Shown here: positions 11,502 through 22,870 of the stretch, one piece after another
Layout of the letters: each line of letters opens with the position of its first letter
Position numbering within the stretch: position 1 is the first letter of the stretch
NCBI RefSeq assembly: GCF_002127325.2
Contig: NC_035448.2
Span: 64,210,223 to 64,274,222 of the forward strand
Length of the DNA stretch: 64,000 nt
Source: Helianthus annuus
Lineage: Eukaryota; Streptophyta; Magnoliopsida; Asterales; Asteraceae
Reading direction: 5' to 3'
Notes under the pieces: generated by a model
Databases searched by the model: none
Told to the model about the DNA's origin: nothing
Seen by the model: only the letters and a program-made list of their open reading frames with translations
Position numbers and translations under genes: made by a program

Positions 11502-12366
11502 AAACCTGACTTGCCGGAGCTCCCAGGTTGGTAAGCGAGGAGCAGGTATCGGCATCTTTCTTGTGGATTTATTTGGTAATGTCAATCATACAAACGGTAA
11601 AGAGGTTTGTTTGTGTTTGTTTTACAAGTGGTTAGGAGATTTGAGTGTGCATACTTGCATATGGTAAATCAAGGACATTAATTTGTACTTGCATTTTCCT
11701 ACAAGTAGTTGAAAGACAAGATGATGAACCACATCCCCAAACTTATTATTGATAAACCTACAAGTGGTAAAATCAATCAAACTTATTTTCCGGAAAAACC
11801 ATTTTGATTAAAACAAACATAAGTGTTTTGAAATCTAAATGGGAAAATAGTTTGTTGATAGGGGTAGTTCTGATTGTTTATGCCAAGTGAATGGGAATTG
11901 ATGCAATTCGATGTCAGTTGTCATGTTTCTGTACAGTTTGTTTTGAATTTTCTTCAAGTGGTTCAAGAGCTCAGTATGTTTTCAATTTTTCTTTAATGTG
12001 TTTGCATTTTAGGGGGAGTAGAAAAATTTCAGAAAATCCAAAAACATTCGAAAATTTGAAAAAGCCAAAAACATGATAAAATCAAAAATGAGTTTTGTTG
12101 TGAAAAAGAGGAAATGATAGTACATCAGTGGACTGTCACAACATGCTAAAGAAATGTAAAGTTAAAATGTGATAAACAATCTCACTGATGATATGCCAGT
12201 AGGTTTTTGCACATTTAGTAAATTGTGACGAGATATAAACCTAAAAATCAAACTTGCTTATTCTGTGGGTTAACAAAACTGTTTGGATATATAGGTAACC
12301 CCTGAAATCTTGTTTGAAAGGTCCCTTATTCTGAGATACTAGGTCTTTATGCTCAGTGATATCTGG

Positions 12367-12424
12367 GGTATTATCCCGGGACTTCTGCTGAATGGAAGTT
12401 CTGACCTAGTCTCCGGATAATACT
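12367..12424 (+). ncRNA. Predicted RNA hairpin in the 3' noncoding module, element A
   Basis: The left arm GGTATTATCC pairs with GGATAATACT (one G-U at the base). After one mismatch, GGGAC pairs with GTCTC, giving about 15 pairs in all around a loop at 12383-12408. The same structure sits at 47143-47200 in C and 26815-26865 in B. It is a structural element of the element RNA rather than a separate gene. Confidence 0.6.
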
Positions 12425-12559
12425 TTCCGCAAAAGCTTGAAACATAGCTTCGCCCTCAGCATGCTGATGAAACAATAAAATTGATAGTCGCTGCTGTTGT
12501 AATCGAAAGATCCTCTAAAGGGGACACACCGAAAAGTCGAAGCTGTCATCTCTTTGCGT

Positions 12560-12571
12560 ATACGGAAGTAT
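12560..12571 (+). ncRNA. Small GNRA-loop hairpin, element A
   Basis: ATAC-GGAA-GTAT forms a 4-bp stem with a GNRA-type loop. C has the same at 47337-47348. B has GTAC-GAAA-GTAC at 26988-26999, with one compensated pair. The stem is short, so this is only suggestive. Confidence 0.35.
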
Positions 12572-13425
12572 CGACCTGAGCTCTCATGACCCTCGCACCT
12601 AACCCCTGAACAGATATCATTTGTGGTATACTCACCTGTAAGACTGAATATTGGGATCTGGATATGGGAGTATATTCAAGTAGTAGGACACACGGATAAG
12701 TTTAAGTTCTTAAGACATTAATATCGTATCTCGGAACAACTGAACTTTGTGTGAAAATTTAAGTGGCTCAGTATACTGACAATCTAGGTGAATTGTTTAG
12801 AACTTAAAATGAAATTGCAGCTTAACGGTGTTAGTGACACGTCTCATTAACTGATATGATCCTCTTACACGAACTCACAAAAATATTGTTTGTAAATATT
12901 TCATTTCTGCATTTTCTTGATTCTACAAGTGGTGCCAGTTATTTTCTTTCAAAAAATCCAAAAAGATTTTCGATGTGTTTTAGCATAAAGTTTGAAAAAT
13001 TCAAAAAGATTTTCGACGACTGATATTGAAAAGCTGATTTTCAAAATTCCAAGTGCTAAACATGATGAACAGATGATTTGGGAGAGTGTGTTGTTTTGAC
13101 AAGAAAAATGATATAGTTGCAAGTGGTTCATCAGAAATGAATTGATATATTTGTTTGAGATATTTTCAAATGGTGTCTATATGCTTAAATGTTTATCATA
13201 AAACTTATGTTTGTGGTAGAGTTTTATGCAGGAAGAGTCAACATTTGAGGGGGAGTGCATGTTGATAATGATGAATTTAAAGATGTCAACATCTAAGAGA
13301 AAAAGTTTGTTGGTGATAAAAGAGAATGAGATGAAGATAGAGAGAGAGAAGCCCAGAGACTGATCAAGACTGAAGAGATGAAGACACAGCATTGTCATGA
13401 CTCGATAGTCGACTCGTCAACATCT

Positions 13426-13436
13426 GAGGGGGAGTC
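13426..13436 (+). promoter_or_regulatory. Polypurine tract of element A
   Basis: GAGGGGGAGT lies directly upstream of the 3' LTR start at 13437, the expected plus-strand primer site. Confidence 0.8.
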
Positions 13437-13859
13437 TGTTGGTGCATGCATCTGTCAACTTCGTCTTGTATCGAGTCTTAGTCTTAGATTGTTAGATCAG
13501 GGCACGTTTTACGAGAAAATAGGAAAATGTATGTGTTTTAGGAGCTGATTTCGCTCATAGGGACATACAGGGATTTCGCTCATATGGTAATGTAGGGGTT
13601 TCGCTCATGTGACATGTTCATAAGAGCGAAATCACTAACCCTATATATAGGGACTCTTGAGCGAAATCATGTATCAGTTGTGCAATTCCATACCGAGGTA
13701 CTGCTGGTGTGAGATTTGGATGTAATCTGTCAGATATCAATACAAAAGGGTGTTAAAAGTGAATTGCTAGCTGTTTCTAAATCAGATACTTGTTTTCCGC
13801 ACCTGTATCTGATCACAACTCCTCTGAACGACTCGTTCGGGTCGGAACATGATCCTACA
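13437..13859 (+). repeat. 3' LTR of element A
   Basis: Same length and ends as the 5' LTR (TGTTGGTG...CCTACA), followed by the TSD copy GTATC. About 11 substitutions separate the two LTRs. Confidence 0.93.
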
Positions 13860-15328
13860 GTATCAACCCTTATATGTTAAAAATAGTTTTAACTTATACT
13901 ATGCGTTAAAAACGCGTAAAAAGGCGATTTTAAGCGATTTTCAGGTTTTATAAGAAAAGATGATATTTTTATCATTCCAGAAAGCTTAAAATGTTTTATT
14001 TATTATATAAAATCAGTAGCAAAAAGTTTGGTATCAAAATGTTATGTAAAACTCATTTTATGGCCAAAAAGGCAAAACCAGCAATTACCGGATTAAAGCT
14101 AGAACCCTATGTTATGCTCAGTCTAAAAATAAATAAAAATCTTTAAAAATCCTAAAATATTATTTTATATCAGTAGGTAAAAAGTTTGGTATCAAAAATT
14201 GGGTTTAGATAGGATATATGCTAATTATGCCGTTTAATTAATAAAAAGCTTTTTATTTACGCTAATGAGCATAACTCCTAATCTAGACCTCAAACTGACG
14301 TCAAATTTTTGAGACAAGTTTATAATTCAGTAATAAAGGTTTCTATCCTCTCACATTTTCAAAAAATCTCGTTTTAAAGTCAAAAGGGCATAATGGTCAA
14401 CATTTAAGCATATAACGGAAACATGTAAATGAATAGGATAACTAAGGATCCAAGTTGTATAACCTCAGAGGGTTACACTAACCTATAACATGGTCCTAAA
14501 GGAATCCTAAGGAATATCTAAACTAAGCTAAATTGGGTCAGAACTGAAAGTCAAAGCAAAAGTCAACTTTTGCCACTTTCGGTTCTGAACCGAGCCTATA
14601 CTTAGAATTGTCGGGTTGAACATGCTTAGACATGTTCAACTAATAATTACCAAGTTATTAAAGTGAGAAAACTGATTTTATAGCTTCTGTATTAATAGTT
14701 ATGATTTTTATTTAAATCTAACTCGTTTGACTTTTATTTTACCCGACAATTTAACTAAGTAAACGTGGGAATTAGGAGGTGCCCCTTTGAGGGCTTAACA
14801 CCTACCTAATTACGGTCACGTAGCCATGTTCGTTGCGAACAATGGCTCAACCGTTTAAAAGTCAAAGCGTTTATCGAAAACACTTACTTTTCGGCTATAA
14901 CGCTAGAAATTTAAACTAAGCATGAAAAAGACACTTACAAAGGGTCCATGCAGGAGGTTTTGATCCTAAATTCTCAGGTATGAAGAGCAAGGTCTCCAAC
15001 TTAAAGAATTCAGAAATCAAGTGTGAATGAGAGCAAGATCAAGTGGGGTATTTATAGGTTTTTGAGAACCGTTAGGATCGTTTCTTCATAAACGAGCCTT
15101 GATCTGGACCGTACACATCTTACCCCCTGATTTCTAATACTATGGGTGCCCAAAAATGGCCCATAGGATTGATTAAAACCATGTGCAACCAAGAAAACCC
15201 AGCTGATGAAAGTTTAAAGCTGTTTTGCAGCTCTGATGGACTCACACGGCCCGCGTAGACTCATAGGGAGTCTTACGCGGCCCGCCTAGTACCCAGACCA
15301 GCAGCAACACTTTCCAATAATTGCAGAA
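13860..15328. repeat. 1.47 kb LTR segment, copy 2 (right of element A)
   Basis: Near-identical to 5437-6906. It begins exactly at A's right TSD and ends where the uninterrupted LTR continues with ATGGTCCC. Confidence 0.9.
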
Positions 15329-16346
15329 ATGGTCCCTGTTAGCATAAAAGGTCATTTTAGGCACGTTTAAGGCCCGTTAAGCCATTTTCAAGGCTCTACA
15401 ATAATGCCTAAACATAAGAGACATGAAACATACTCAAAAATATGCCGGATGTCGGTTCATTTGGCCGTATGGTCACGTTATTCGACGAATTACGACGAAA
15501 CACGAACGGACACTAAAAACGATCCAAATTACGCGACGAATGGAATTTTATCATGCCGAACACTAAAATAAAATATTTTAGTGCTTACATAAATTTTTGG
15601 GTGCCCGGTCATATTCAGAATGTGAGATATGCGCAAAAGTGCAAACTTGTGCACTTTTTGACACTTTTAGTCCCTGCATGACTTAAAAGTTTATTTTTGC
15701 GCACCAAACACCTCCATGACTATATCTAAGCTATATAAAGGACAATTAGGGCATGTTTAACTCATGGACATATTCTGAAAGGTCCGTTACCCTATGAATC
15801 GACATACTTTTGCAGTTTAACGCAAATAGTCCTTTAATCGCACAAAGTAGCACGAAATGTCGTTTAACCATCCCGATGCTTCGGGTTCGCTAAAAGGTCA
15901 TTCAGAGGTATAATTAAACATATTGACACTTTTAGTCCCCCTAACTTGCAAAGTTGCGCGTAACTTTACTTATAAGCATAAAAACCTTAGACGGCCAATA
16001 ACTGGCATTCCCGAGAGTGTAATCAAATATCATGAAGCTCCCAGTTTGTTAAAAGGCCACTCAGAGGTAAGAATTAACATGTTGACGCTTTTAACCCTTC
16101 ATTGCGCAAACTTTCAATTAATTACGCAAACGGCTACACTCGATCATCAAGCGGCTCATTTGTGAATATAAATATCGTGAGAGGTTATTTAGAAACTTAA
16201 TTTTAGGTATGTTAACACTTCCAGTCCTTTCATAATCAAAGTTTTCGATTTTTCGAAAAATTAGTCCCTTAAATTCAATGTTTGACTTCATTAGGGTTTA
16301 TTACACGTGTCAATACATCATTGGACGTGATTTTACGAGGTGTTAC

Positions 16347-16612
16347 ATATACTTGTCAGATTCGAATTTAACATCTGGTAATGTAGGATGGGCCATATAC
16401 TTGCTCAACAATACACAGGGTGTTGTAAGTCCATTGTATTCGGACCCCCTATTTCAATGGTACCAAGTGCCGAAAACCTAAATGTGAAAGAGCCAAAGAA
16501 GCCGGAGAATTACTCAGAGTAGGATTATCAAAAAATTGAGCTAGATGCTAAAGCATGTAGCATTGTGGCAATGGCTCTACCGAATGATATCTATGTTGGC
16601 CTGTTACATTGT
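16347..16612 (+). pseudogene. Copia gag fragment (G), cut by LTR E
   Basis: From about 16460 the plus strand reads a copia-type gag (UBN2-like) piece: EPKKPENYSE, stop, DYQKIELDAKACSIVAMALP, then NDIYVGLLHC. One TAG interrupts it, and it is cut off at 16612 by the start of LTR E (TGTCACACCACG). Its family differs from A, B and C. The rest is not found in the window. This is the oldest layer visible between F1 and E. Confidence 0.65.
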
Positions 16613-17357
16613 TGTCACACCACGACCACGTTAAAACAACAAACCGTGGCGGAAACGTCGGGGAGTGTCGTAACAGAATCATTGTTTCACAACACATGGA
16701 TTGAAGTTTCGTTTTATTGAATTAAGTTTGTTACATTGTATCGAATGTTAAAAACAAAACATGAACATATTTTCCTTCATTGTTATGAAGTCACTAAGGC
16801 CTCGTCCATTCCTATGTGAGCATGCATCAATATCATCATCAAACATCATCAACTATGGTACCTGAAACATATGTGAAAATACGTCAGCATAAAAATGCCG
16901 GCGAGTACATAGGTTTTATGAGTGTGTCAGATTCATGGCTTTGAGTTCATATTGCAATACCTCGTCCAACTACGAGAGTTGTCGAGTGTGTATCTTGAAA
17001 ACGAAAGAGTTTGATATTGCAGTATGTTTATATCAACTTTTGTAGCCATGAATCTTAACTGAAAACATTTGTTTTTTGTAAACCAAGTAGTAAATCGTCG
17101 TTTGAAAGTAATCATTGTATGGTTTATATCTTTAAGTAAACCTTGTAGTGTAACTTCGTTTTGAAAACATTTGCCCAAGTGATCTAGATAATGCAACGAC
17201 ATGTAATGTGTTAAAAGCACTTATATATAGGAAGTACCAGCGGCGTATCCACCATGCTTTTATCACATTACACATGTCCCGTTACCTAATCACTTACCAT
17301 AACCCAATCGTTCAATAGTTCAATTGGTCCAATCGTTCACATAGTTCAATTAGTTCA
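16613..17357 (-). mobile_element. LTR E (minus-strand Ty3 type), first piece
   Basis: Begins TGTCACACCACGACCACG, the reverse complement of a typical plant Ty3 LTR end (GTGGTGTGACA). It has the same style of features as the F LTR, for example AAAATACGTCAG. It continues after element B at 33265. The last 60 bases are rich in GTTCAAT words. No coding content. Confidence 0.6.
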
Positions 17358-18023
17358 TGTTGGTGCACTTGTGTCTGTACTTTGTCTGTATTTTATAATG
17401 TTATAAAACGATGTCTTTTGTTAGTCTTGTTTACGTCTTGTGTTGTTAATATGTGTTTTGATGTAAGTTTGACCAAGTCAACCATCCTCCTGGTTTGACT
17501 TGGCCAAACAGTTAACACATGATTTGTAAGTTGTTGTGTCGAAGGATGAGTCATCGAAGGATTGTTTATATCCTTCGATGAGCTCGAAAGATAACCTTCG
17601 ATGGATGTAGATGGACCTCGAAGGATATACCATCCTTCGAGGTATATGTGGATTCTTCGATAGGTGTCTGGTCGATAGATGATCTTTCGATTAGACAATT
17701 TGATCCTTCGACCAGATGGTCTGTTATGGATATATATAGTCATGTATGGGTTCACTTCACATATAGACAGTTTAGACAGAAAGATAGAAAGTGTGCGTGA
17801 GTGAACTAAGTCTTGTAGAGAGCATTTTCAGTTTGGTCAAGGGCTGTAACCGTGTCCACTGAAATACAAGAGAAAACTTTGATATCTCATGTGTCTACCT
17901 TTCTCTTTGTAGCTTGTGTTCTCATATAAACTACCGGTTTGCATTCTAGCTTGGATTCCGCACTTGCTAGTGTGTTAAACATAACAAGGATAAGGTTTAA
18001 CCTCAACCTCCGGGGGACCTACA
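17358..18023 (+). repeat. 5' LTR of element B
   Basis: TGTTGGTGCACT...GACCTACA. About ten ATCCTTCGA/TCGAAGGAT-type motifs lie at 17539-17712, followed 19 bases later by a TATA box. Confidence 0.95.
17730..17739 (+). promoter_or_regulatory. LTR TATA box of element B
   Basis: GGATATATATAG follows the motif array. The 3' LTR has the same sequence. Genomic RNA would start about 30 bases downstream. Confidence 0.65.
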
Positions 18024-18025
18024 AG

Positions 18026-18038
18026 TGGTATCAGAGCC
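18026..18038 (+). promoter_or_regulatory. PBS of element B
   Basis: TGGTATCAGAGCC lies two bases after the LTR end; initiator tRNA-Met type. Confidence 0.95.
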
Positions 18039-18863
18039 GTGGCTCTTTTCCTTGTTAAAAACCGAGTTTATACAAGACTTTGGAGTGTTTGGACAAAACT
18101 CACATGGTTTAGCACCCGTTTTTAGTGTTTTTCTTGGATTTCTTGACGTAAAAACGTGTTCTAAACTAACCGGGTGTGTTAAAGGACGGGTTGGGTAACT
18201 TAAAAACTTGTTTTTAATAAGGTTGGTAATTTCCGGCCAAAATTCCGGCTTACTTCGGTGACCGGATTCTGGATAAGAACCTTCCTTTTTAGGCAATATT
18301 TTATTAGTCAAATCTGAGTTGGTAGAAAGCATGTTCTGAACATACCTTCTGCCGAAAGTTGTCTACCAACCAATCACCTTTTTCACCAACCTGTCACCTT
18401 TTGTCAACTGTGTCAGTACAGATCGAAGGATATCCTTCGAAGTCGAAAGATCATCTTTCGATCAAAGGAGGTTCGATAGATAACCATCCTTCGAACATCC
18501 TTCGAAGTCTGTGGTTTATCCTTCGATCCAAGGAATCTTTTCGAAGGATATATCTTCAATCTACAGTTTCTTATTCGAAAGATAAGGATCCTACGTTTGG
18601 AGAATCTTTCGAAAACATTGTTCGAAATTCAACAGTGATCTTTCGAACACTGTTGATCCTTCGAACAAGTAGTATCTTTCGATCCCAGTCTGTTTAAGTT
18701 TAACAAGTTTGTGTTTTTCAGGTCTTTCGATCAAGGATCTTTCGGCTGTCTGTTCTCATTCAAGATATTAACATAGTTTGTGAAAACTAAATTTTTAAAA
18801 AGGGGGAAAACTTGTTTTTCAAATTTTAAATCAATTTTCACTTAATATATTAATTGTTATAAA
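18039..18863 (+). promoter_or_regulatory. Leader of element B with second motif array
   Basis: An 825-base untranslated leader. At 18225-18290 it has several TTCCGG/CCGG words. At 18421-18745 it has about fifteen copies of ATCCTTCGA, ATCTTTCGA or their complements, in both orientations. A pyrimidine-rich GTTTGTGTTTTTCAG at about 18707-18721 looks like a splice acceptor. The gag start is at 18864. Confidence 0.7.
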
Positions 18864-21800
18864 ATGGGAACAAATGGTCAGTGGGATCCATCCGCGTGGA
18901 CTACAACAACTTTGACTCCACAATCATCAGCTACGCAATCATCAGCCACGCAATCTGCGTCAGAGTTCAACAAAACTGCATGGATGCAGGCTATTGCCCC
19001 ACCTCAAGCTGCAATGATAACTGCAAATCAATGGGCATTGGTCACAAATCAAAGCAGCAGCATTCAAGCAATGATGCAAAACGACAGTGAAACTGGTACA
19101 AGCACAAAACCGCCAAAGCTAAATCACATCAATGATTGGGGATGGTGGAAAGAAAGGCTGAGAACTTATGTTCAGGGGCAAGGTCAAGATCTATGGATGT
19201 GCTTTTTCACCGCATTTGACAATGAGTTGGAAGTTGCAGGATCTAATCCAGAAACTTACAGCACTATGTCTGATGATGATAAGAAGAAATTTGAGTTAGA
19301 AAAGAAAGCATTCATGATTCTCACACAAGCTCTTCACAGAGACATTTACCACCAGTTTGTTTACTGCACGACGACTAAAAGCTTGTGGGATATGCTCACG
19401 TTACGATGTGAAGGAAATGCTCAATCTAGAAAGATCAAGCAAGAATTACTGAAGAAAGAGTTTGAAGGGTTCACGTGTATGGAGAATGAGACTTTGGCAG
19501 AGTTATCTACAAGGTTCCATCACTTGTTGAGCGAGATGTTTGCCTTTAGAGTCACTGCCACTCCACAAGAAATGGTGAAGAGATTTGCTGATAGCTTACC
19601 AGCAAAGTGGAGCCGTTTTCTTGAAATTCTCAAAGAAAATGGTGTTCTAGACACAATCACCGTTTATGAGTTAATTCAAAAATTGGAGAACAAGGATGTG
19701 GAAGAAAAGCTTAAGGCAAAAAGAACACTAACTCCTCAAAATCCAGAGATGTACTATGGGATTGCAGGAGGTATCAGTGGAGAAAAACCAGCCTCTCAAC
19801 ACGCTAAGCTTCAAACAGCTTTCATCTCAAACACCGGACCTTCCACAACAAATCAGTTTGATCCTTCAGCATACACGATGATGTATTCAAGACCAGATTC
19901 TTCTTCTCAACAACAGTATGTGCAACCGACAGCTCAGCAATTCACACCACCGCCTTTCTTAGACCCAAACAGAGCTCAGCAGCAACAACCGCAACAGCAA
20001 GGGTTTTATGGAAGCTCTTCAAACTTTCAAGCCACTTCCAATCCGAACACAGTCAGATTAGACACTTCCAACTTTTCCAAAGTCACTGTTGAAATAGCCA
20101 AGGAGCATATGGAGATGTTGAATACCTTGGTTAGTGCTTATTGTGGATTAGTCGCAGGTCAGATTGGGAATATCAATCTAACCAATGAAGATTATCAGCA
20201 AGTGGATAAAGAAGAGTTTGAAATGATGGATATCAAATGGGCTCTTGCTAGTGCAATTCGAAGAGCAAAGGAGTTTATGGAAAGGACGGGGAGAACCAAC
20301 TTGGAAAGCAACAACAACACCAAGTATGGTTTTGATAAGAATGCTGTCACTTGCTTTAATTGTGGTAAAAAGGGTCACTTCAAGCGGGAGTGTCAGAAGC
20401 CACCTAAGCAAGGAAATCAGAATCCCTTCAGGAATCAAGGACAGCCACAACAGCAATAGAACAACAATTCTGTCAGATCAATAGTTCCTGTTGGAGGAAA
20501 TGCATCTGGGTCCACAAACACTAATCCCCACAGAGGATTGGTTGTTCAAGCTGATGAAATCTGCAACTGGAACCTTCAGCTTGGAGAAGGAGGAAATGGT
20601 GGAACAGCATGTTATGCTAAAGTGATTGAGAAGGTTATAGAACCCGTGTCTGCTGGTGAATCTTCAGAAGATGAAGATAGTTCGGGTTATAGTGGGAGCA
20701 TGGATGGAGAATCACTTGATGCTGGTGATTTATCAAGTGATGCTTTAGATTTGGAAGTTGATGAGCTTTTGGCTGAAGCTGAAGCATTATGCAAGAGGAG
20801 ATCTATTCTCTGCCAGAAATCTGCTGGAACTTCCGAGAAGCTTGCTCAGTTTTTCTCTGAAGATGGATCTTTTTCTTTTCATACAGCCTTTATGGCTCAC
20901 GTAGAAGGTCAGACTTCTCAGGTATGTGATACTAATTCTGACTCTATTTCTGTTCCTATTGAATGTGCAAAGTGCTTAAAATATGCAGAAAAGGAAAGTC
21001 AATTTGAAATCACACACAAACACAATCAAGAATTGATTGTAGATCTTTCTAAAGCAACCGAAGCTAACTTGTTTTTAACCAGAAATGAAAAGGAATTTAA
21101 AGCAACAATTGCGTCATTAAGACATGATGTTTCAGAATTACAAAAGGCTATTTTGAGAAAACAACATGCTAACAATAATCTTATTGACACAATTGAAAAG
21201 CAAATGGTAGAGTTAGCAACAGCTCGATGTGAATGTGAGACAATTAAGCAGAAATTGGAAAGCTATTCCAATTCCTGCTATGTATTGGATCACATCATTG
21301 ATGTTCAAAAGAAAAGGGGGGATACAAAATGTATTGGATTCAAATCATGCCCTCCCCCAATGAATCACAATTACTCCAAATTGCCTGATGACGAGGATAT
21401 GCCCCGTTTTGAACCTACTGTGCCACTTGGTCTAGATGACTTTGCAGCAGGCCTCGAGTTCACAACTGGTACATCATCCTCGGGTCAATCAGAATCTGAG
21501 AATGTGACAGATTCATCGTGTGTTAAGGAACAGAGTTCTCCCATTATTGAGGATGCTGATTCTTCGGACGATGAATCTGAAGAAATTGTGAAACAACAGT
21601 CTAACTCGGTTACAACAGATATTCCTATCGAGAATCACATTCTGTGTGATCCACCAGTGAAACCGAGTAAGACTGAAATGTCAAAAGCAATGGAGTCCCT
21701 TATAGTTAGCCCTGAAGGGAATAACTTGTTGTATACGCTCAAAGGAGATGGCAAAATCTACTCTAACAAAGATTTTCCAATTAAAAATGTAAATCAAGAT

Positions 21801-22862
21801 TTAATTGAGCAAATCTTTGAAGGATGTACTGATAAGTTTTTGGGGAACAAAAGTGGCAAAGTTACCATCACTCAATGTGATCCAATTCCATGTGAACAAA
21901 TTAGAAAACAATACGGAAACCAAAAACTACCAATTGAGCGAAAACAACAAGTCAACTCCGGAAAGGGTAAGGTACAGGGAAAGAAGGCTCAGAACAAGAA
22001 TGTTCAAGCACCTAAAGTTCAGCAGCCTAAGACTGAACAACCAAAGGTTCAACAACCTAAAGTTGAACAGTCTAAGGCTACTCAACCTAAGGCTGCACAA
22101 CCTAAAATTCAACAATCAAAGGTTGAGCAACCTAAGGTTCAACAACAAAAGGTGCAAAACAAAAGAGCTCCTGTTAAGAAACGAGAACCGAAAATGAACT
22201 TTGTTGGATCCACGGGTTCAGACAAACTTGAAACATTTCAGGATAAATCTAACGTTGATTTTGTAAAACAAGTTAGAATTTTAAAACGAAATGATCAGAA
22301 TAATTACACCCAACACACCAACGGATGTGATTTAGGTCCTAGTACGTCTAGATCACAAAGTTCATTGTCTGGTTCTCCGTCTGGTCATCAACATGTTTCT
22401 CCGAGGTTTGTAGAGCGGAGAACGTGTTTTGAATGTGGCACAGTTGGGCATATTGTAAGATATTGCCCATACCTGCAAAAGCTGAAGTCAAAAACGAGTG
22501 CTCCCCAAGAAATCAATTACCAAAAATGACCAGTTTCCCCGAAACAAGACCCACGTATCTTGAAAGAAAGGGAAAAGAAGTTAAAGCAAAAGAATCAAAA
22601 GGTAACTGAAAAGGCCTTAAAATCAGAGGTCAAAGAAGAAAAACCTGTACAAGCAAAACCTGAAACTGTAAAACCAGTAAATGCTAAAACAATAAATTCA
22701 AATACTGGTAAAAGACAAACAGCTTGGAAGCAAAAGCAGGTAATTCAATCAGGGGGAGCACCACAGGTTCTTTTTCCTAATCATCAAGTGATTGAAATCA
22801 CCTTCCTTGATGATCAAGGACGACCCAAGTCCACAAAGGCTTGGGTCCCCCTCTCAAACTGA
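18864..22862 (+). pseudogene. Gag of element B (two in-frame stops)
   Basis: One frame of 1332 codons interrupted by TAG at 20457 and TGA at 22527. Both are single C-to-T changes from plausible CAG (Gln) and CGA (Arg). Order: low-complexity Q/S/T start, copia-type gag domain (residues about 80-300), Q/P-rich stretch, first CCHC knuckle (CFNCGKKGHFKREC, about residue 496), acidic region, CAKC motif and coiled coil, CPPPM motif, a K/P/Q repeat built on QQPKVEQ (about 1043-1102), and second knuckle (CFECGTVGHIVRYC, about 1189). It ends KAWVPLSN. Gag forms the particle and binds RNA. Its C-terminal half aligns motif by motif with gag of A and C, which links the three elements. Confidence 0.92.
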
Positions 22863-22870
22863 TAAGTTAG

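Larger units (their letters stand above)
11502..13425 (+). other. Noncoding 3' region of element A with conserved module
   Basis: No pol remnant is visible in any frame. About 12100-12930 aligns colinearly with 46885-47690 in element C and, more weakly, with 26560-27400 in element B. Shared words include GAGATATAAAC, TTCTGAGATA, GGTATACT and CAAAAATATTG. Two purine tracts resembling the polypurine tract (12009-12020 and 13246-13256) precede the real one. Confidence 0.75.
6913..13859 (+). mobile_element. Copia element A: gag-only, Sirevirus-like, non-autonomous
   Basis: A structurally complete LTR element of 6947 bp. Its LTRs are 423 bp each (6913-7335 and 13437-13859), the PBS is TGGTATCAGAGC, a polypurine tract abuts the 3' LTR, and the TSD is GTATC (6908-6912 and 13860-13864). 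The only coding region is a long gag (7828-11501) homologous to that of elements B and C. No protease, integrase, reverse transcriptase or RNase H can be found; 11502-13425 is noncoding. The LTRs differ at about 11 positions by eye (roughly 2.6%), so the insertion is moderately recent. The shape matches gag-only LTR elements described in plants as TR-GAG. Confidence 0.9.
3875..16346 (-). mobile_element. 5' LTR of Ty3 element F1, interrupted by copia element A
   Basis: The LTR runs from TGTCACACCCCG (its 3' end on the minus strand) to ...GAGGTGTTACA at 16346. The same two ends bound the solo LTR at 55849-62035. It is split by element A at 6908-13864, and about 1.47 kb of the LTR is present on both sides of A. 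Without the insertion and duplication it would be about 4 kb, longer than the second copy (about 3.3 kb), which has internal deletions. No protein is encoded; short ORFs in it are not conserved. The sequence next to the outer end is TATAC (16347-16351); its TSD partner lies beyond the left edge. Confidence 0.85.

Noticed and set aside
17393..17755. Antisense ORF of 120 codons in the 5' LTR of B, with a longer match at 32575-32991 in the 3' LTR
   Set aside because: The two LTRs are copies of each other, so agreement is not evidence. The motif array simply lacks stops in this frame.
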